Shown here piece by piece: positions 31,216-42,435 of a stretch of 64,000 bases of DNA; position 1 is the first letter of the stretch; each line of letters opens with the position of its first letter. Source of the DNA: Pseudomonas triclosanedens. GTDB lineage: Bacteria > Pseudomonadota > Gammaproteobacteria > Pseudomonadales > Pseudomonadaceae. The position numbers and the translations under genes were made by a program. The stretch covers positions 5,631,001 through 5,695,000 of the forward strand of contig NZ_CP113432.1 of assembly GCF_026686735.1 (NCBI RefSeq). The letters are read 5' to 3'. The notes below the pieces were generated by a model, which saw nothing but the letters and a program-made list of their open reading frames with translations, had not been told where the DNA came from and did no database searches.

Positions 31216-31282
31216 GTCTGGCTCGTCGAACGAAGAAAGACACGCGCCGGCTCAGGGCCGGCGCGCGTGGTGTTTCGGAGAA

Positions 31283-32290
31283 TCAGAGAGCCTCGACGAA
31301 GCGCGCGTCGATGGCCTGCGCCGGGGTGACTGGCTGCGGGAGAATGCCGGCTTCGCTGGCGGCCTTCTGGATATGCTCGAAGGAACCCTTCTGGAAGGTG
31401 CCCTTGAGCTCGGCCTTGTTCTCTTTCAGCGAGTAGAAATGCACGCCGTCGAACGCGCTGCCCAGCTCATCCTCATCGGCGCCCACACCCTTGGCGATCG
31501 CGGCGCGGCCTTCGGCGGTCTTCTCGTTGTACCGCGCAAGGCCCGCTTCCCAGCTCTTGATCAGCGCCAGCACCTGGCCAGGACGCTCCTTCAGCACTTC
31601 GTCGCGCACCACGAGCACGTCGCTGATGATGCCCGGGTCATCCGAGCCCTTGTACAGCAGGTTGACCTTGGGGTTCTGCTGCTTGGCCGCAGAGAGGTAC
31701 GGCTCGTAGGTCACGGCGGCAGGTACCTGGCCTGCGATCAGCGCGCTGCCAGCGTTGGCAGCGGGCATCGGCACCGGCTGCACATCGGCGATGGTCAGGC
31801 CCGCCTTGCGCAGCGCGCTGTGCAGGAGGATGTCGCTGGTGGTGCCCTCTTCGTAGGCGACCTGCCTGCCCTTGAGATCGGTCAGGGTCTTGATCGATGG
31901 GTCGACGATCAGCGCGTCGGCGCTGGTGCTCTGGTCCAGCAGCAGGACGATCTTCACCGGCAAGCCTGCGGCGACCATCGCCATTGCGGTGTGAGTGGCC
32001 AGGTTGCCGCCATCGATCTGGCCGCTGGCCAACGCGGCATTCATGTCCTTGTCTTCGGTGAAGTTCACCAGTTCGACCTTCTCCAGGCCGTTGGCCTTGA
32101 AGGCGCCGGCCTGCTCGGCGACGTACCACTGGCCGTAGCCCAGCCAGGGCTGCATGCCCATTTTGAAGGTACCAGCCTCTGGCTTGGTGTCGGCCTTGAG
32201 CGGCGCAGCCTGGGCGGCGCCTGCCAGCAACAGGCTGGCGCAGGTGGCCACGGCCAGTTGGCGCAGCGCGGATACGAAGGTGGTGTGCAT
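31283..32290 (-). CDS. ABC transporter periplasmic binding protein, SsuA/NMT1-like
   Basis: A 335-aa protein with a signal peptide (ATCASLLLAGAAQA). The mature part has the NMT1/THI5-like fold: PWLGYGQWYVAEQAG near the start, VNFTEDKDMNAALASGQIDGG, and an ALIVDPSIKTLTDLKGR segment. Precedes the permease and ATPase genes as the first gene of the operon. The ligand is unknown; the sequence resembles aliphatic sulfonate/taurine binders. Confidence 0.88.
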   Translation of the reverse strand: MHTTFVSALRQLAVATCASLLLAGAAQAAPLKADTKPEAGTFKMGMQPWLGYGQWYVAEQAGAFKANGLEKVELVNFTEDKDMNAALASGQIDGGNLATHTAMAMVAAGLPVKIVLLLDQSTSADALIVDPSIKTLTDLKGRQVAYEEGTTSDILLHSALRKAGLTIADVQPVPMPAANAGSALIAGQVPAAVTYEPYLSAAKQQNPKVNLLYKGSDDPGIISDVLVVRDEVLKERPGQVLALIKSWEAGLARYNEKTAEGRAAIAKGVGADEDELGSAFDGVHFYSLKENKAELKGTFQKGSFEHIQKAASEAGILPQPVTPAQAIDARFVEAL

Positions 32291-32478
32291 GGTCTCTCCC
32301 CGGTCATTGTTTTGCAGGACATTCTTCGGAAATGAAGTGCTGCTGAAGCGGCGGGGAGCTGCATCGGCCCATGCCCGCCGTGGGCGGGCACAGGCTCACA
32401 TTCAATCGACGCAAATGCAAAGGATTTCGCCGCGGATCGGTTTAGCTCCGGGCCCGCAGGCAATCACCCGGCGGCCGG
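32291..32478. other. intergenic, promoter region of the SsuA-like operon
   Basis: 188 bp between the thioesterase and the binding-protein gene; nothing beyond a ribosome-binding site (GGGGAGA) for the binding protein is clear. Confidence 0.4.
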
Positions 32479-32886
32479 TCAGGGCTGCGGGATGGCGTCA
32501 TCCTTGAACTGGTCCTTGATGTACTTGATCTCGGTGCGGCCGTGAGGGGCCGGCTGGCCATCCGGACCGATGTTGACGAAGACCATCTTGTCGACCGTGA
32601 GGATGCTCTTGCGGGTGATCTTGTTGCGCACTTCGCAGGTCAGGGTGATCGAGGTGCGCCCGAACTCGGTGGCGGTGATCCCCAGCTCGATGATGTCGCC
32701 CTGGCGCGCGGAGCTGACAAAGTTGATCTCGGAGATGAACTTGGTCACCACACGCTGGTTGCCCAACTGGACGATGGCGTAGATCGCCGCTTCTTCGTCG
32801 ATCCACTTCAGAAGACTGCCGCCGAACAGGGTGCCATTCGGGTTGAGATCTTCGGGCTTGACCCATTTACGGGTATGGAAATTCAT
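32479..32886 (-). CDS. hot-dog acyl-CoA thioesterase
   Basis: A 135-aa single hot-dog domain. LNPNGTLFGGSLLKWIDEEAA (in parts, residues 13-34) contains the substrate-binding helix and the conserved Asp/Glu, with VTKFISEINFVSSARQGDII following. It is the YciA/acyl-CoA thioesterase type that hydrolyses acyl-CoA in the cytoplasm. Chain-length specificity not predictable. Confidence 0.85.
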   Translation of the reverse strand: MNFHTRKWVKPEDLNPNGTLFGGSLLKWIDEEAAIYAIVQLGNQRVVTKFISEINFVSSARQGDIIELGITATEFGRTSITLTCEVRNKITRKSILTVDKMVFVNIGPDGQPAPHGRTEIKYIKDQFKDDAIPQP

Positions 32887-33149
32887 GTGTACTCCTTGTT
32901 GGGAGGTTGCGCCTCGTGAGCGCGATGACGGGGAAAGCCCCGCCGGCTACGCAAGTCTGGCCCGCTCCGGCGCCAGATACCTTGCCATGACTCAGAGTCA
33001 GTTCAACATCTCGCAAGCTAAAGCTGAACAAGGCGCAACGACCAGCGGGAGTAACAACCGAGGGGTGAGCGCCACCGAATCAAACAGGCGAAGTCCAGGC
33101 TCTGTGAATGAGCTGTTTACAACGCGGTTTGCCGATGCGCAGCAGATGT
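32887..33149. other. intergenic, no gene seen
   Basis: 263 bp between the thioesterase start and the LysR stop. Lower GC in the middle, around 33000-33060. No RNA gene or repeat recognised. Confidence 0.4.
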
Positions 33150-34058
33150 TCAGCCAAGACCCGCTTCGGCGCGGTACTGCGCCGCCTCGTCGACCAGCCA
33201 GTCGCGGAACGCGCCCAGCGTCACCGATTCCACCTTGCGTTCGGGAATCATCAGGTAATAGGCGTTTTCGCTCAAATAGGCATGCTGCATCGGCACGATC
33301 AGCCTGCCATCGGCCAACTCCTGCTGGATCAGCATCGGCGGAATCAGCGCCACGCCCATGCCGTGCATGGCCGCCTGGGCGAGCATCGAAAACAGTTCGT
33401 AGCGGGTACCGCCCATATCGTGGGCGACACTCATGCCCAGCGAACCGAACCACTGGCGCCAGGCATAGGGCCGGGTGGTCTGCTGCATCAGCGGCAACCC
33501 TGCGATTTCGGCGGCAGACAGCTCGGTGCGCCCGCCCAGCAGTTCGGGGCTGCACACCGGCACCGGGTTCTCGTGCATGAGGAAGTTGGCCACCGTACCG
33601 GACCAGACGCCATCGCCGAAGTACAGCGCGGCATCGAACTCCGTGTCGGCGAACAGGAATGGCCGGGTGCGGTTGGTCAGATTCACCGTGACTTCCGGGT
33701 GCAGGCGCTTGAAATCCTTCAAGCGCGGCAGCAGCCACTGGGTGGCGAAGGTCGGGACCACCGCCAGCTCCAGCGTACCGCCGCCCTGCTGCCCCATCAC
33801 CGCCAGGGTGTCGCGCTCCACCGCGTCGAGCCGCGCGGCGACCCGGCGGCTGTAGTTCAAGCCGGCCTCGGTGAGTTTCACCCCGCGACGCGAGCGGCGA
33901 AACAGCTCGACACCCAAGAACTCCTCCAGCGCGGCGATCTGCCGGCATATCGCACTCTGGGTCAGCGACAGCTCGTCGGCGGCCTTGGTGAAGCTTTCAT
34001 GGCGGGCGGCTGACTCGAAGGCGACCAACGCTGCGGTGGTCGGGATTTTACGTCGCAT
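33150..34058 (-). CDS. gcdR: LysR-family regulator of glutarate catabolism (GcdR-like)
   Basis: A 302-aa LysR regulator: N-terminal winged helix with ALVAFESAARHESFTKAADELSLTQSAICRQIAALE in parts (~residues 8-45), then the periplasmic-binding-like effector domain. The ATG at 34058 (MRRKIP) gives the usual N-terminus; upstream in-frame sequence crosses the promoter. It is divergent from gcdH, the arrangement of GcdR, which activates glutaryl-CoA genes in response to glutarate in Pseudomonas. Assignment by context. Confidence 0.8.
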   Translation of the reverse strand: MRRKIPTTAALVAFESAARHESFTKAADELSLTQSAICRQIAALEEFLGVELFRRSRRGVKLTEAGLNYSRRVAARLDAVERDTLAVMGQQGGGTLELAVVPTFATQWLLPRLKDFKRLHPEVTVNLTNRTRPFLFADTEFDAALYFGDGVWSGTVANFLMHENPVPVCSPELLGGRTELSAAEIAGLPLMQQTTRPYAWRQWFGSLGMSVAHDMGGTRYELFSMLAQAAMHGMGVALIPPMLIQQELADGRLIVPMQHAYLSENAYYLMIPERKVESVTLGAFRDWLVDEAAQYRAEAGLG

Positions 34059-34286
34059 CGAATGCCTCTTCGGAATCTCGTGATACGGCCAAACCGGCAG
34101 AAGCGCCTGAAAATGCCATTCAAACGCCTGTTCGCTCATCACCGACACAATTACGGAGTGAAAAAATAGCACAACAGCGTGCAAATTAATCGGTTGCCCG
34201 GCTTCCCGACGGCTGACTAGGATGGCCCACACCCAGCCCGCCTAGACTTGAGCGGGTCTTTCACTGTCTGTTCCGAGGTTTTCTTC
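34059..34286. promoter_or_regulatory. divergent gcdR/gcdH regulatory region
   Basis: 228 bp, clearly AT-richer than its flanks between 34150 and 34195. It should hold the LysR binding site and both promoters; I could not fix a unique T-N11-A site by eye. Confidence 0.5.
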
Positions 34287-35468
<1,182 letters not shown>

Positions 35469-35476
35469 GCGCCTCG

Positions 35477-35506
35477 CGCCGATCCTGAAAGGTCGGCGCA
35501 CGTTTT
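35477..35506 (+). terminator. terminator-like hairpin after gcdH
   Basis: A 9-bp stem with one G-T wobble (GCGCCGATC/GGTCGGCGC) followed by ACGTTTTACC. May attenuate readthrough into the CoA-transferase gene. Confidence 0.6.
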
Positions 35507-35591
35507 ACCTCTCGCCCGAGAGGCCCCGGGGAGGGACGTGGAGTCCCCGCACCGCCCCCTCCCCGCCCCAATTCACGTTGCAGGTGATTCC

Positions 35592-36815
35592 ATGTCCGGC
35601 GCCCTTTCGCACATCCGTGTCCTCGACCTCTCCCGCGTCCTCGCCGGCCCCTGGGCCGGGCAGATCCTCGCCGACCTCGGCGCCGAGGTGATCAAGATCG
35701 AGCGCCCCGGCAGTGGCGACGACACCCGCGCCTGGGGCCCGCCGTTCCTGAAAGACGCAGACGGTCGCGATACCAGCGAAGCGGCGTATTACCTGTCGGC
35801 GAACCGCAACAAGAAGTCCCTGACCATCGATTTCACTCAGCCCGAAGGCCAGCGCCTGGTTCGCGAACTGGCGGCCAATGCCGACATCGTGCTGGAGAAC
35901 TTCAAGGTTGGCGGCCTTGCGGCCTATGGCCTGGACTACGAGTCGCTGAAGGCGATCAACCCGAAGCTGATCTACTGCTCGATCACCGGCTTCGGCCAGT
36001 TCGGCCCCTACGCCAAGCGTGCCGGCTACGACTTCATGATCCAGGGGCTGGGCGGCCTGATGAGCCTGACCGGCCGCTCCGACGCGGAGGAAGGCGCCGG
36101 CCCGGTGAAAGTCGGCGTAGCGCTGACCGACATCCTCACAGGCCTCTACTCCTCCACCGCGATCCTCGCTGCCCTGGCCCACCGCGATGTCAGCGGTATC
36201 GGCCAGCACATCGACATGGCGCTGCTGGACGTACAGGTCGCCTGCCTGGCCAACCAGACCCTGAACTACCTGACCACCGGCAACCCGCCGCGTCGCCTGG
36301 GCAACGCGCACCCGAACATCGTGCCCTACCAGGACTTCCCCACCGCGGACGGCGACTTCATCCTCACCGTCGGCAACGACGGGCAGTTCCGCAAGTTCGC
36401 CGAACTGGCCGGCCACCCGGAATGGGCCACCGACGAGCGTTTCGCCACCAACCAGGCGCGCGTGGCTCACCGCGAAGTGCTGATCCCGTTGATCCGCCAG
36501 GCCACCGTGATGCGCACCACCGCCGAGTGGATCGCCGTGCTGGAGCAGGCCAGCGTGCCCTGCGGCCCGATCAACGACCTGGCCCAGGTATTCGCCGACC
36601 CGCAGGTGATCGCCCGCGGCCTGCGCCTGGACCTGCCGCACCCGCTGGCCGGCAGCGTGCCGCAGGTGGCCAGCCCGATCCGCCTTTCCGAAACCCCGGT
36701 GCAGTACCGCAACGCGCCGCCGACCCTCGGCCAGCACACCCACGAAATCCTCGAAGGCTTGCTGGGCCTGGATGAAGCGACCATCGGCAAGCTGCGCGCG
36801 GACGGCGTCATCTGA
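35592..36815 (+). CDS. gcdG: CaiB/family III CoA-transferase, likely succinyl-CoA:glutarate CoA-transferase
   Basis: A 407-aa family III CoA-transferase: N-terminal LDLSRVLAGPWAGQILADLGAEVIKIE in parts, the catalytic Asp in GYDFMIQ (~residue 152), and the C-terminal interlocked fold. The ATG at 35592 is preceded by CAGGTGA. Placed next to gcdH, it most likely activates glutarate by transferring CoA from succinyl-CoA. The CoA donor is inferred from context. Confidence 0.88.
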   Translation: MSGALSHIRVLDLSRVLAGPWAGQILADLGAEVIKIERPGSGDDTRAWGPPFLKDADGRDTSEAAYYLSANRNKKSLTIDFTQPEGQRLVRELAANADIVLENFKVGGLAAYGLDYESLKAINPKLIYCSITGFGQFGPYAKRAGYDFMIQGLGGLMSLTGRSDAEEGAGPVKVGVALTDILTGLYSSTAILAALAHRDVSGIGQHIDMALLDVQVACLANQTLNYLTTGNPPRRLGNAHPNIVPYQDFPTADGDFILTVGNDGQFRKFAELAGHPEWATDERFATNQARVAHREVLIPLIRQATVMRTTAEWIAVLEQASVPCGPINDLAQVFADPQVIARGLRLDLPHPLAGSVPQVASPIRLSETPVQYRNAPPTLGQHTHEILEGLLGLDEATIGKLRADGVI

Positions 36816-36819
36816 TTGC

Positions 36820-36842
36820 GCGCCCCGCTCCCGGCGGGGCGC
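36820..36842 (+). terminator. GC-rich hairpin after the CoA-transferase gene
   Basis: Perfect 9-bp stem GCGCCCCGC/GCGGGGCGC with loop TCCCG, 5 bp after the stop. No T-tract follows, so it may need Rho or serve only to protect the 3' end. Confidence 0.5.
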
Positions 36843-36944
36843 TAACGAGCATCTCCTGACTGGCTTCCAGCGCCGGGTTTTCACGGCCCCGTCGCTGGAA
36901 GCCGGCGGAGATCACATTCCGCTGACCGGCGGCGCACGCCGGAC

Positions 36945-36973
36945 TTGGGCGATGCTCAAGGCGCCGCTATAAT
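36945..36973 (+). promoter_or_regulatory. sigma70 promoter of ahcY
   Basis: TTGGGC (36945-36950), a 17-bp spacer and a perfect TATAAT (36968-36973). Transcription from about 36980 would include the whole SAH riboswitch. Confidence 0.8.
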
Positions 36974-37009
36974 CGCCCCCTCAAGCGACTTCCCGGTCGC
37001 TCCCGCCTT

Positions 37010-37069
37010 CCGTTCGAGGGGCGCTGCAGCAGGTCGGCAACCCCGACTTGTCAGGCTCGAACGGAGCGC
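37010..37069 (+). ncRNA. SAH riboswitch upstream of ahcY
   Basis: The leader folds as the S-adenosylhomocysteine riboswitch. P1 is a perfect 9-bp helix CCGTTCGAG (37010-37018) with CTCGAACGG (37056-37064). P2 is GTCGG/CCGAC (37033-37037 and 37043-37047). A pseudoknot can form between GCGCT (37021-37025) and AGCGC (37065-37069). The conserved GGGGCGCTGC and CAGGCTCG segments are present. In known examples SAH binding turns the gene on. The ahcY ATG lies 75 bp downstream. Confidence 0.92.
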
Positions 37070-37144
37070 GCTCACAGTACCGAATCCCGGTGCTGTAAAC
37101 GCATCAACGGCGCCCATTCGCAGACAACGAATGGAGAGTTACGC

Positions 37145-38554
<1,410 letters not shown>

Positions 38555-38562
38555 TGTGCCAA

Positions 38563-38591
38563 GGGGCAGACGAGCAATCGTCTGCCCCGTT
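38563..38591 (+). terminator. hairpin after ahcY
   Basis: A perfect 11-bp stem GGGGCAGACGA/TCGTCTGCCCC with a GCAA loop, 9 bp after the stop, followed by GTTG. Partial terminator, because the downstream genes may still be read through. Confidence 0.65.
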
Positions 38592-38612
38592 GCCATATGC
38601 GGACTGGAAACA

Positions 38613-39143
38613 ATGAACCTGCAGGATAGCTACAACCAGGCCTGGCTCTTCGCCGCCAGCGCTCACGCTGGCCAGACGCTGACCGCCTCGACGCTACCCT
38701 ACGCGGTCCACCTGGCAATGGTGGCCAACGAAGTCATGGCGGCCGACCGCGAAGCGTCCATCGAACGCCTGGCGGAGACCGTCCAGATCGCCCTGCTGCA
38801 CGATGTGCTCGAAGACACCTCGGTAAGCTTCGAACAACTGCAAACGCGTTTCGGCGCCTTCGTTGCGGAAGGAGCCCAGCGGCTGAGCAAGGCAGCGGAC
38901 GGCGGCAAACTGTCGCTGGAGAACTACCTTGGCAGGCTGGCCAGCGCCGCGCCGCAGTATGCGATCGTCAAGCTGTGCGACCGGATCACCAACCTGCAAC
39001 CGCCACCCTCCACCTGGGCGCGGAGCAAGATCAGCGAGTATCACGCGGAGTCGCAGCGCATCCTGGCCGTACTCGGCCACGCGCACGAGCCCAGCGCCGA
39101 GCGACTGCGCGAGAAGATAGACAACTATCGCCGTTACTTCTGA
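38613..39143 (+). CDS. HD-domain small alarmone hydrolase-like protein
   Basis: A 176-aa single-domain protein of the RelA/SpoT hydrolase type. YAVHLAMVAN supplies the first His, LLHDVLEDTS (~residues 60-69) is the HD pair and ED(T) motif of ppGpp hydrolases, and VKLCDRITNLQ (~116-126) matches the SpoT VKLADRLHNM region. No synthetase or regulatory domain. P. aeruginosa has a small alarmone hydrolase of this kind at what I remember as the same locus. A role in degrading (p)ppGpp or (p)ppApp is inferred. ATG at 38613. Confidence 0.75.
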   Translation: MNLQDSYNQAWLFAASAHAGQTLTASTLPYAVHLAMVANEVMAADREASIERLAETVQIALLHDVLEDTSVSFEQLQTRFGAFVAEGAQRLSKAADGGKLSLENYLGRLASAAPQYAIVKLCDRITNLQPPPSTWARSKISEYHAESQRILAVLGHAHEPSAERLREKIDNYRRYF

Positions 39144-39197
39144 AGTCGACGGCACATACCGGTCGCTGCGCGACGACGCAGCACCGAAGGAACGACC

Positions 39198-40046
39198 ATG
39201 AGTCAGAACGAACGCCGTTTCAGCTTCGAGTTCTTCCCCGCCAAGACCGAAGCCGGCCACGAAAAACTGCTGGCGACCGCTCGCCAACTGGCCGCGTACA
39301 AACCCGATTTCTTCTCCTGCACCTACGGTGCCGGCGGCTCGACCCGCGACCGCACCCTCACCACCGTGCTGCAGCTCGACGGTGACGTGCAGGTTCCGAC
39401 AGCGCCGCACCTGTCCTGCGTCGGCGATACCAAGGCCGAACTGCGCGCCCTGCTCGCCCACTACAAGGATGCCGGCATCCGCCGCATCGTCGCCCTGCGT
39501 GGCGACCTGCCCTCGGGCATGGGCATGGCCAGCGGCGAGCTGCGCTTCGCCAACGAACTGGTGGAATTCATCCGCTCCGAGACCGGCGACCACTTCCACA
39601 TCGAAGTTGCCGCCTATCCGGAAGTTCACCCACAAGCACGCAATTTCGAGGATGATCTCGCCAATTTCGTGCGCAAGGTCAAAGCCGGCGCCGATAGCGC
39701 GATCACACAATACTTCTTCAACGCCGACAGCTACTTCCATTTTGTCGAGCGTGCGGAGAAACTCGGTGTCAGCATTCCGGTCGTACCGGGTATCATGCCG
39801 ATCACCAACTACACCAAGCTGGCCCGCTTCTCCGACGCCTGTGGCGCGGAAATCCCTCGATGGATTCGCAAGCAACTGGAAGCCTACGGCGACGACACCG
39901 CCAGCATCCAGGCCTTTGGCGAGCAGGTGATCACCGAAATGTGCGAACGCCTTCTCGAAGGCGGCGCACCCGGATTGCACTTCTACACGCTGAACCAGGC
40001 TGACCCCAGCCTGGCACTCTGGAACAACCTCAAGCTCCCACGCTGA
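39198..40046 (+). CDS. metF: 5,10-methylenetetrahydrofolate reductase
   Basis: A 282-aa FAD enzyme supplying methyl-THF for methionine synthesis. N-terminal SFEFFPAKTEAGHEKL (catalytic Glu), TYGAGGSTRDRT, LRGDLPSG, and ITQYFFNADSYFHFV (~residues 172-186). Placed with ahcY, it feeds the same methyl cycle. Preceded by GAAGGAACGACC. Confidence 0.96.
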   Translation: MSQNERRFSFEFFPAKTEAGHEKLLATARQLAAYKPDFFSCTYGAGGSTRDRTLTTVLQLDGDVQVPTAPHLSCVGDTKAELRALLAHYKDAGIRRIVALRGDLPSGMGMASGELRFANELVEFIRSETGDHFHIEVAAYPEVHPQARNFEDDLANFVRKVKAGADSAITQYFFNADSYFHFVERAEKLGVSIPVVPGIMPITNYTKLARFSDACGAEIPRWIRKQLEAYGDDTASIQAFGEQVITEMCERLLEGGAPGLHFYTLNQADPSLALWNNLKLPR

Positions 40047-40200
40047 GGATCATTGCTCCGGGCTAACCGTCCTCGATCCCGGCCAGCGCAACGCCGGCGT
40101 ATCGTGGACGGAGTGCTTGCAGCCATCGGCTGAGCGCTCGCCCCGAGCGTAGAACCACGCGCCCTCGAGCCGGCAGGTCGCCGGCCTACAGGAACCCCGC

Positions 40201-42195
40201 ATGTCCTTTACTTCCCTCGGTCTCTCCGAGGCCCTGGCTGGCGCTGTCGAAGCCGCCGGCTACGCGCAGCCCACTCCCGTACAGGAACGAGCCATTCCCG
40301 CCGTACTGCAAGGCCGCGACCTGATGGTTGCCGCCCAGACCGGCACCGGCAAGACCGGCGGCTTCGCCCTCCCGGTTCTCGAACGCCTGTTCCCCGAAGG
40401 CCACCCTGACCGCGAGCATCGCCACGGGCCGCGCCAGGCCCGCGTGCTGGTCCTGACACCGACCCGCGAGCTGGCCGCCCAGGTCCATGACAGCTTCAAG
40501 ATCTACGCCCGCGACCTACCGCTCAAGAGTGCCTGCATCTTCGGCGGCGTCGGCATGAACCCGCAGGTCCAGGCCGTCTCCAAGGGCGTCGACGTGCTCG
40601 TCGCCTGCCCCGGCCGCCTGCTCGATCTGGTCGGCCAGGGCAGCATCGACCTGTCCCATGTGGAGATCCTCGTCCTCGACGAAGCCGACCGCATGCTCGA
40701 CATGGGCTTCATCCATGACGTGAAGAAAGTCCTCGCCAAGCTGCCGCCCAAGCGCCAGAACCTGCTGTTCTCGGCGACCTTCTCGAAAGACATCGTCGAC
40801 CTCGCCAACAAGCTCCTGCACAACCCGGAGCGCATCGAGGTCACCCCGCCGAACACCACCGTCGAGCGCATCGAGCAGCGCGTATTCCGTGTCCCCGCGC
40901 AGCAGAAGCGCGTTCTGCTGGCGCACCTGGTGACCGTCGGCGCCTGGGAGCAGGTACTGGTGTTCACCCGCACCAAGCACGGCGCCAACCGCCTCGCCGA
41001 GTACCTGACCAAGCATGGCCTGCCGGCTGCCGCGATCCACGGCAACAAGAGCCAGAACGCACGCACCAAGGCCCTGGCCGACTTCAAGGCTAACGACGTA
41101 CGTATCCTGGTCGCCACCGATATCGCCGCCCGCGGCCTGGACATCGACCAACTGCCCCACGTGGTCAACTACGAGTTGCCCAACGTCGAGGAAGACTACG
41201 TCCACCGCATCGGCCGCACCGGCCGCGCCGGTCGCACGGGCGAGGCCATCTCGCTGGTGGCGCCGGACGAGGAGAAGCTGCTCAAGGCCATCGAACGCCT
41301 GACCAAGCAACGCATCCCTGATGGTGACATGCAGGGCTTCGACCCCGACGCCGTACTGCCGGAAGTCCAGCAGCCAGAGCCGAAGGAAACCTCCCAGCGC
41401 CAGCCGCGCAAAGACAAGGCCAAGCGCGGCGAACGCAAGGACCGCAACAGGGACAAACCGCAGAGCGAAGAGCAGGCGAATGCCGCCGCCCCCTCCGAAG
41501 GCGAAGCCGAACAGGGTGACAAACCCGCCGGCAAGCGCCGCCGTCGCGGCGGGCGCGGCAAGCGCAAAGGTGACGGCCAGGGCGGCGATGCCCAGCCGAG
41601 CAGCAACGCCCAACCACGCGAATCCCGCCAACCTCGCCAGCAGCAGCCAAAACCGACTCGCGCACCGAAGGTCGACGGTAACCGCGACCCGGAAGAATTC
41701 CTCGACGACGACTTCGACAACTTCGGCAACCGCGCCGACTATGTCAGCCCGTTCCCGGACAAGGACCAGCAACGCGGCCAGCGCCGCCGTGGCGGTCAGG
41801 GCCAGGGGCAAGGCCAGAACCAGGGCCAGCAACGCGCTCGCGGCCAGGGCGGCCAGGGCGGCGGCCAAGGCCAGGGCAATGGGCAGAACCGTGGACAAGG
41901 CAAGGCTGCCAGGAAGCCCAACGGCAGCGGCGCTCGCGGCCAGGGCGGCAACAATGGCCAAGGCAAGCAGGGCCAGCGCAAGCGCGGTGGCAAGGCATCC
42001 ACCTCGCGGATGAATGACGCGCCGCTGCGCGAACCGAGCGAGTACGGCGCGGCCAAGCCGACCCGTCAGCCGGTCGTTATCAACAAGCGCGACCTGATCC
42101 GCACCGATCGCTTCCCCACTGCCGAGCAGTTGGAAGAGCTCGAACCGCGACGCAAGACAGAGCGCCCCGCGCTGCTGACCCGCAACCGCGACTGA
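40201..42195 (+). CDS. rhlE2: DEAD-box RNA helicase RhlE2
   Basis: A 664-aa helicase. Core (residues 1-~375): Q motif, [10 protein letters not shown] (I), PTRELA (Ia), DEAD in [13 protein letters not shown] (II), SAT (III), RGLDID (V) and [11 protein letters not shown] (VI). Residues ~385-664 are an intrinsically disordered basic extension rich in Gln, Gly, Arg, Lys and Glu, including an [17 protein letters not shown] stretch and a GQGQ repeat block. The long tail is the RhlE2 rather than the RhlE1 layout in P. aeruginosa, where it contacts RNA and RNase E. It likely acts in mRNA turnover. Confidence 0.9.
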   Translation: MSFTSLGLSEALAGAVEAAGYAQPTPVQERAIPAVLQGRDLMVAAQTGTGKTGGFALPVLERLFPEGHPDREHRHGPRQARVLVLTPTRELAAQVHDSFKIYARDLPLKSACIFGGVGMNPQVQAVSKGVDVLVACPGRLLDLVGQGSIDLSHVEILVLDEADRMLDMGFIHDVKKVLAKLPPKRQNLLFSATFSKDIVDLANKLLHNPERIEVTPPNTTVERIEQRVFRVPAQQKRVLLAHLVTVGAWEQVLVFTRTKHGANRLAEYLTKHGLPAAAIHGNKSQNARTKALADFKANDVRILVATDIAARGLDIDQLPHVVNYELPNVEEDYVHRIGRTGRAGRTGEAISLVAPDEEKLLKAIERLTKQRIPDGDMQGFDPDAVLPEVQQPEPKETSQRQPRKDKAKRGERKDRNRDKPQSEEQANAAAPSEGEAEQGDKPAGKRRRRGGRGKRKGDGQGGDAQPSSNAQPRESRQPRQQQPKPTRAPKVDGNRDPEEFLDDDFDNFGNRADYVSPFPDKDQQRGQRRRGGQGQGQGQNQGQQRARGQGGQGGGQGQGNGQNRGQGKAARKPNGSGARGQGGNNGQGKQGQRKRGGKASTSRMNDAPLREPSEYGAAKPTRQPVVINKRDLIRTDRFPTAEQLEELEPRRKTERPALLTRNRD

Positions 42196-42204
42196 CGCTA
42201 CAGA

Positions 42205-42234
42205 AGAAACCGCCCTCCGGGGCGGTTTCTTTTT
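42205..42234 (+). terminator. intrinsic terminator of rhlE2
   Basis: Perfect 11-bp stem AGAAACCGCCC/GGGCGGTTTCT, TCCG loop, then TTTT. Confidence 0.92.
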
Positions 42235-42390
42235 GCCCACAAGTCTCCGCGGGAGCACCTGGCAAGTCCGCAAAACGGCGCGGAGCCAGGCGATCCCCCT
42301 CGAGCGGTGCGCGACAGCATTGACGGGGGCAAATCGACCCGCCTCGCTTCCGGTATTCGGTGCCGCCTCCGCCGATCACGGCCCAGGGCA

Positions 42391-42420
42391 TGAAAAAGCC
42401 GCCCGAAGGCGGCTTTTTCA
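42391..42420 (-). terminator. intrinsic terminator of the amino-acid ABC operon, also usable on +
   Basis: A perfect 13-bp stem TGAAAAAGCCGCC/GGCGGCTTTTTCA with a CGAA loop, 16 bp after the ATPase gene stop. Confidence 0.9.
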
Positions 42421-42435
42421 TAACAGCATCGAACC

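Noticed and set aside
40516..42273. 585-codon open frame antisense to rhlE2
   Set aside because: Its leucine/alanine-rich translation mirrors the repeats of the helicase tail; no ribosome-binding site or independent evidence.
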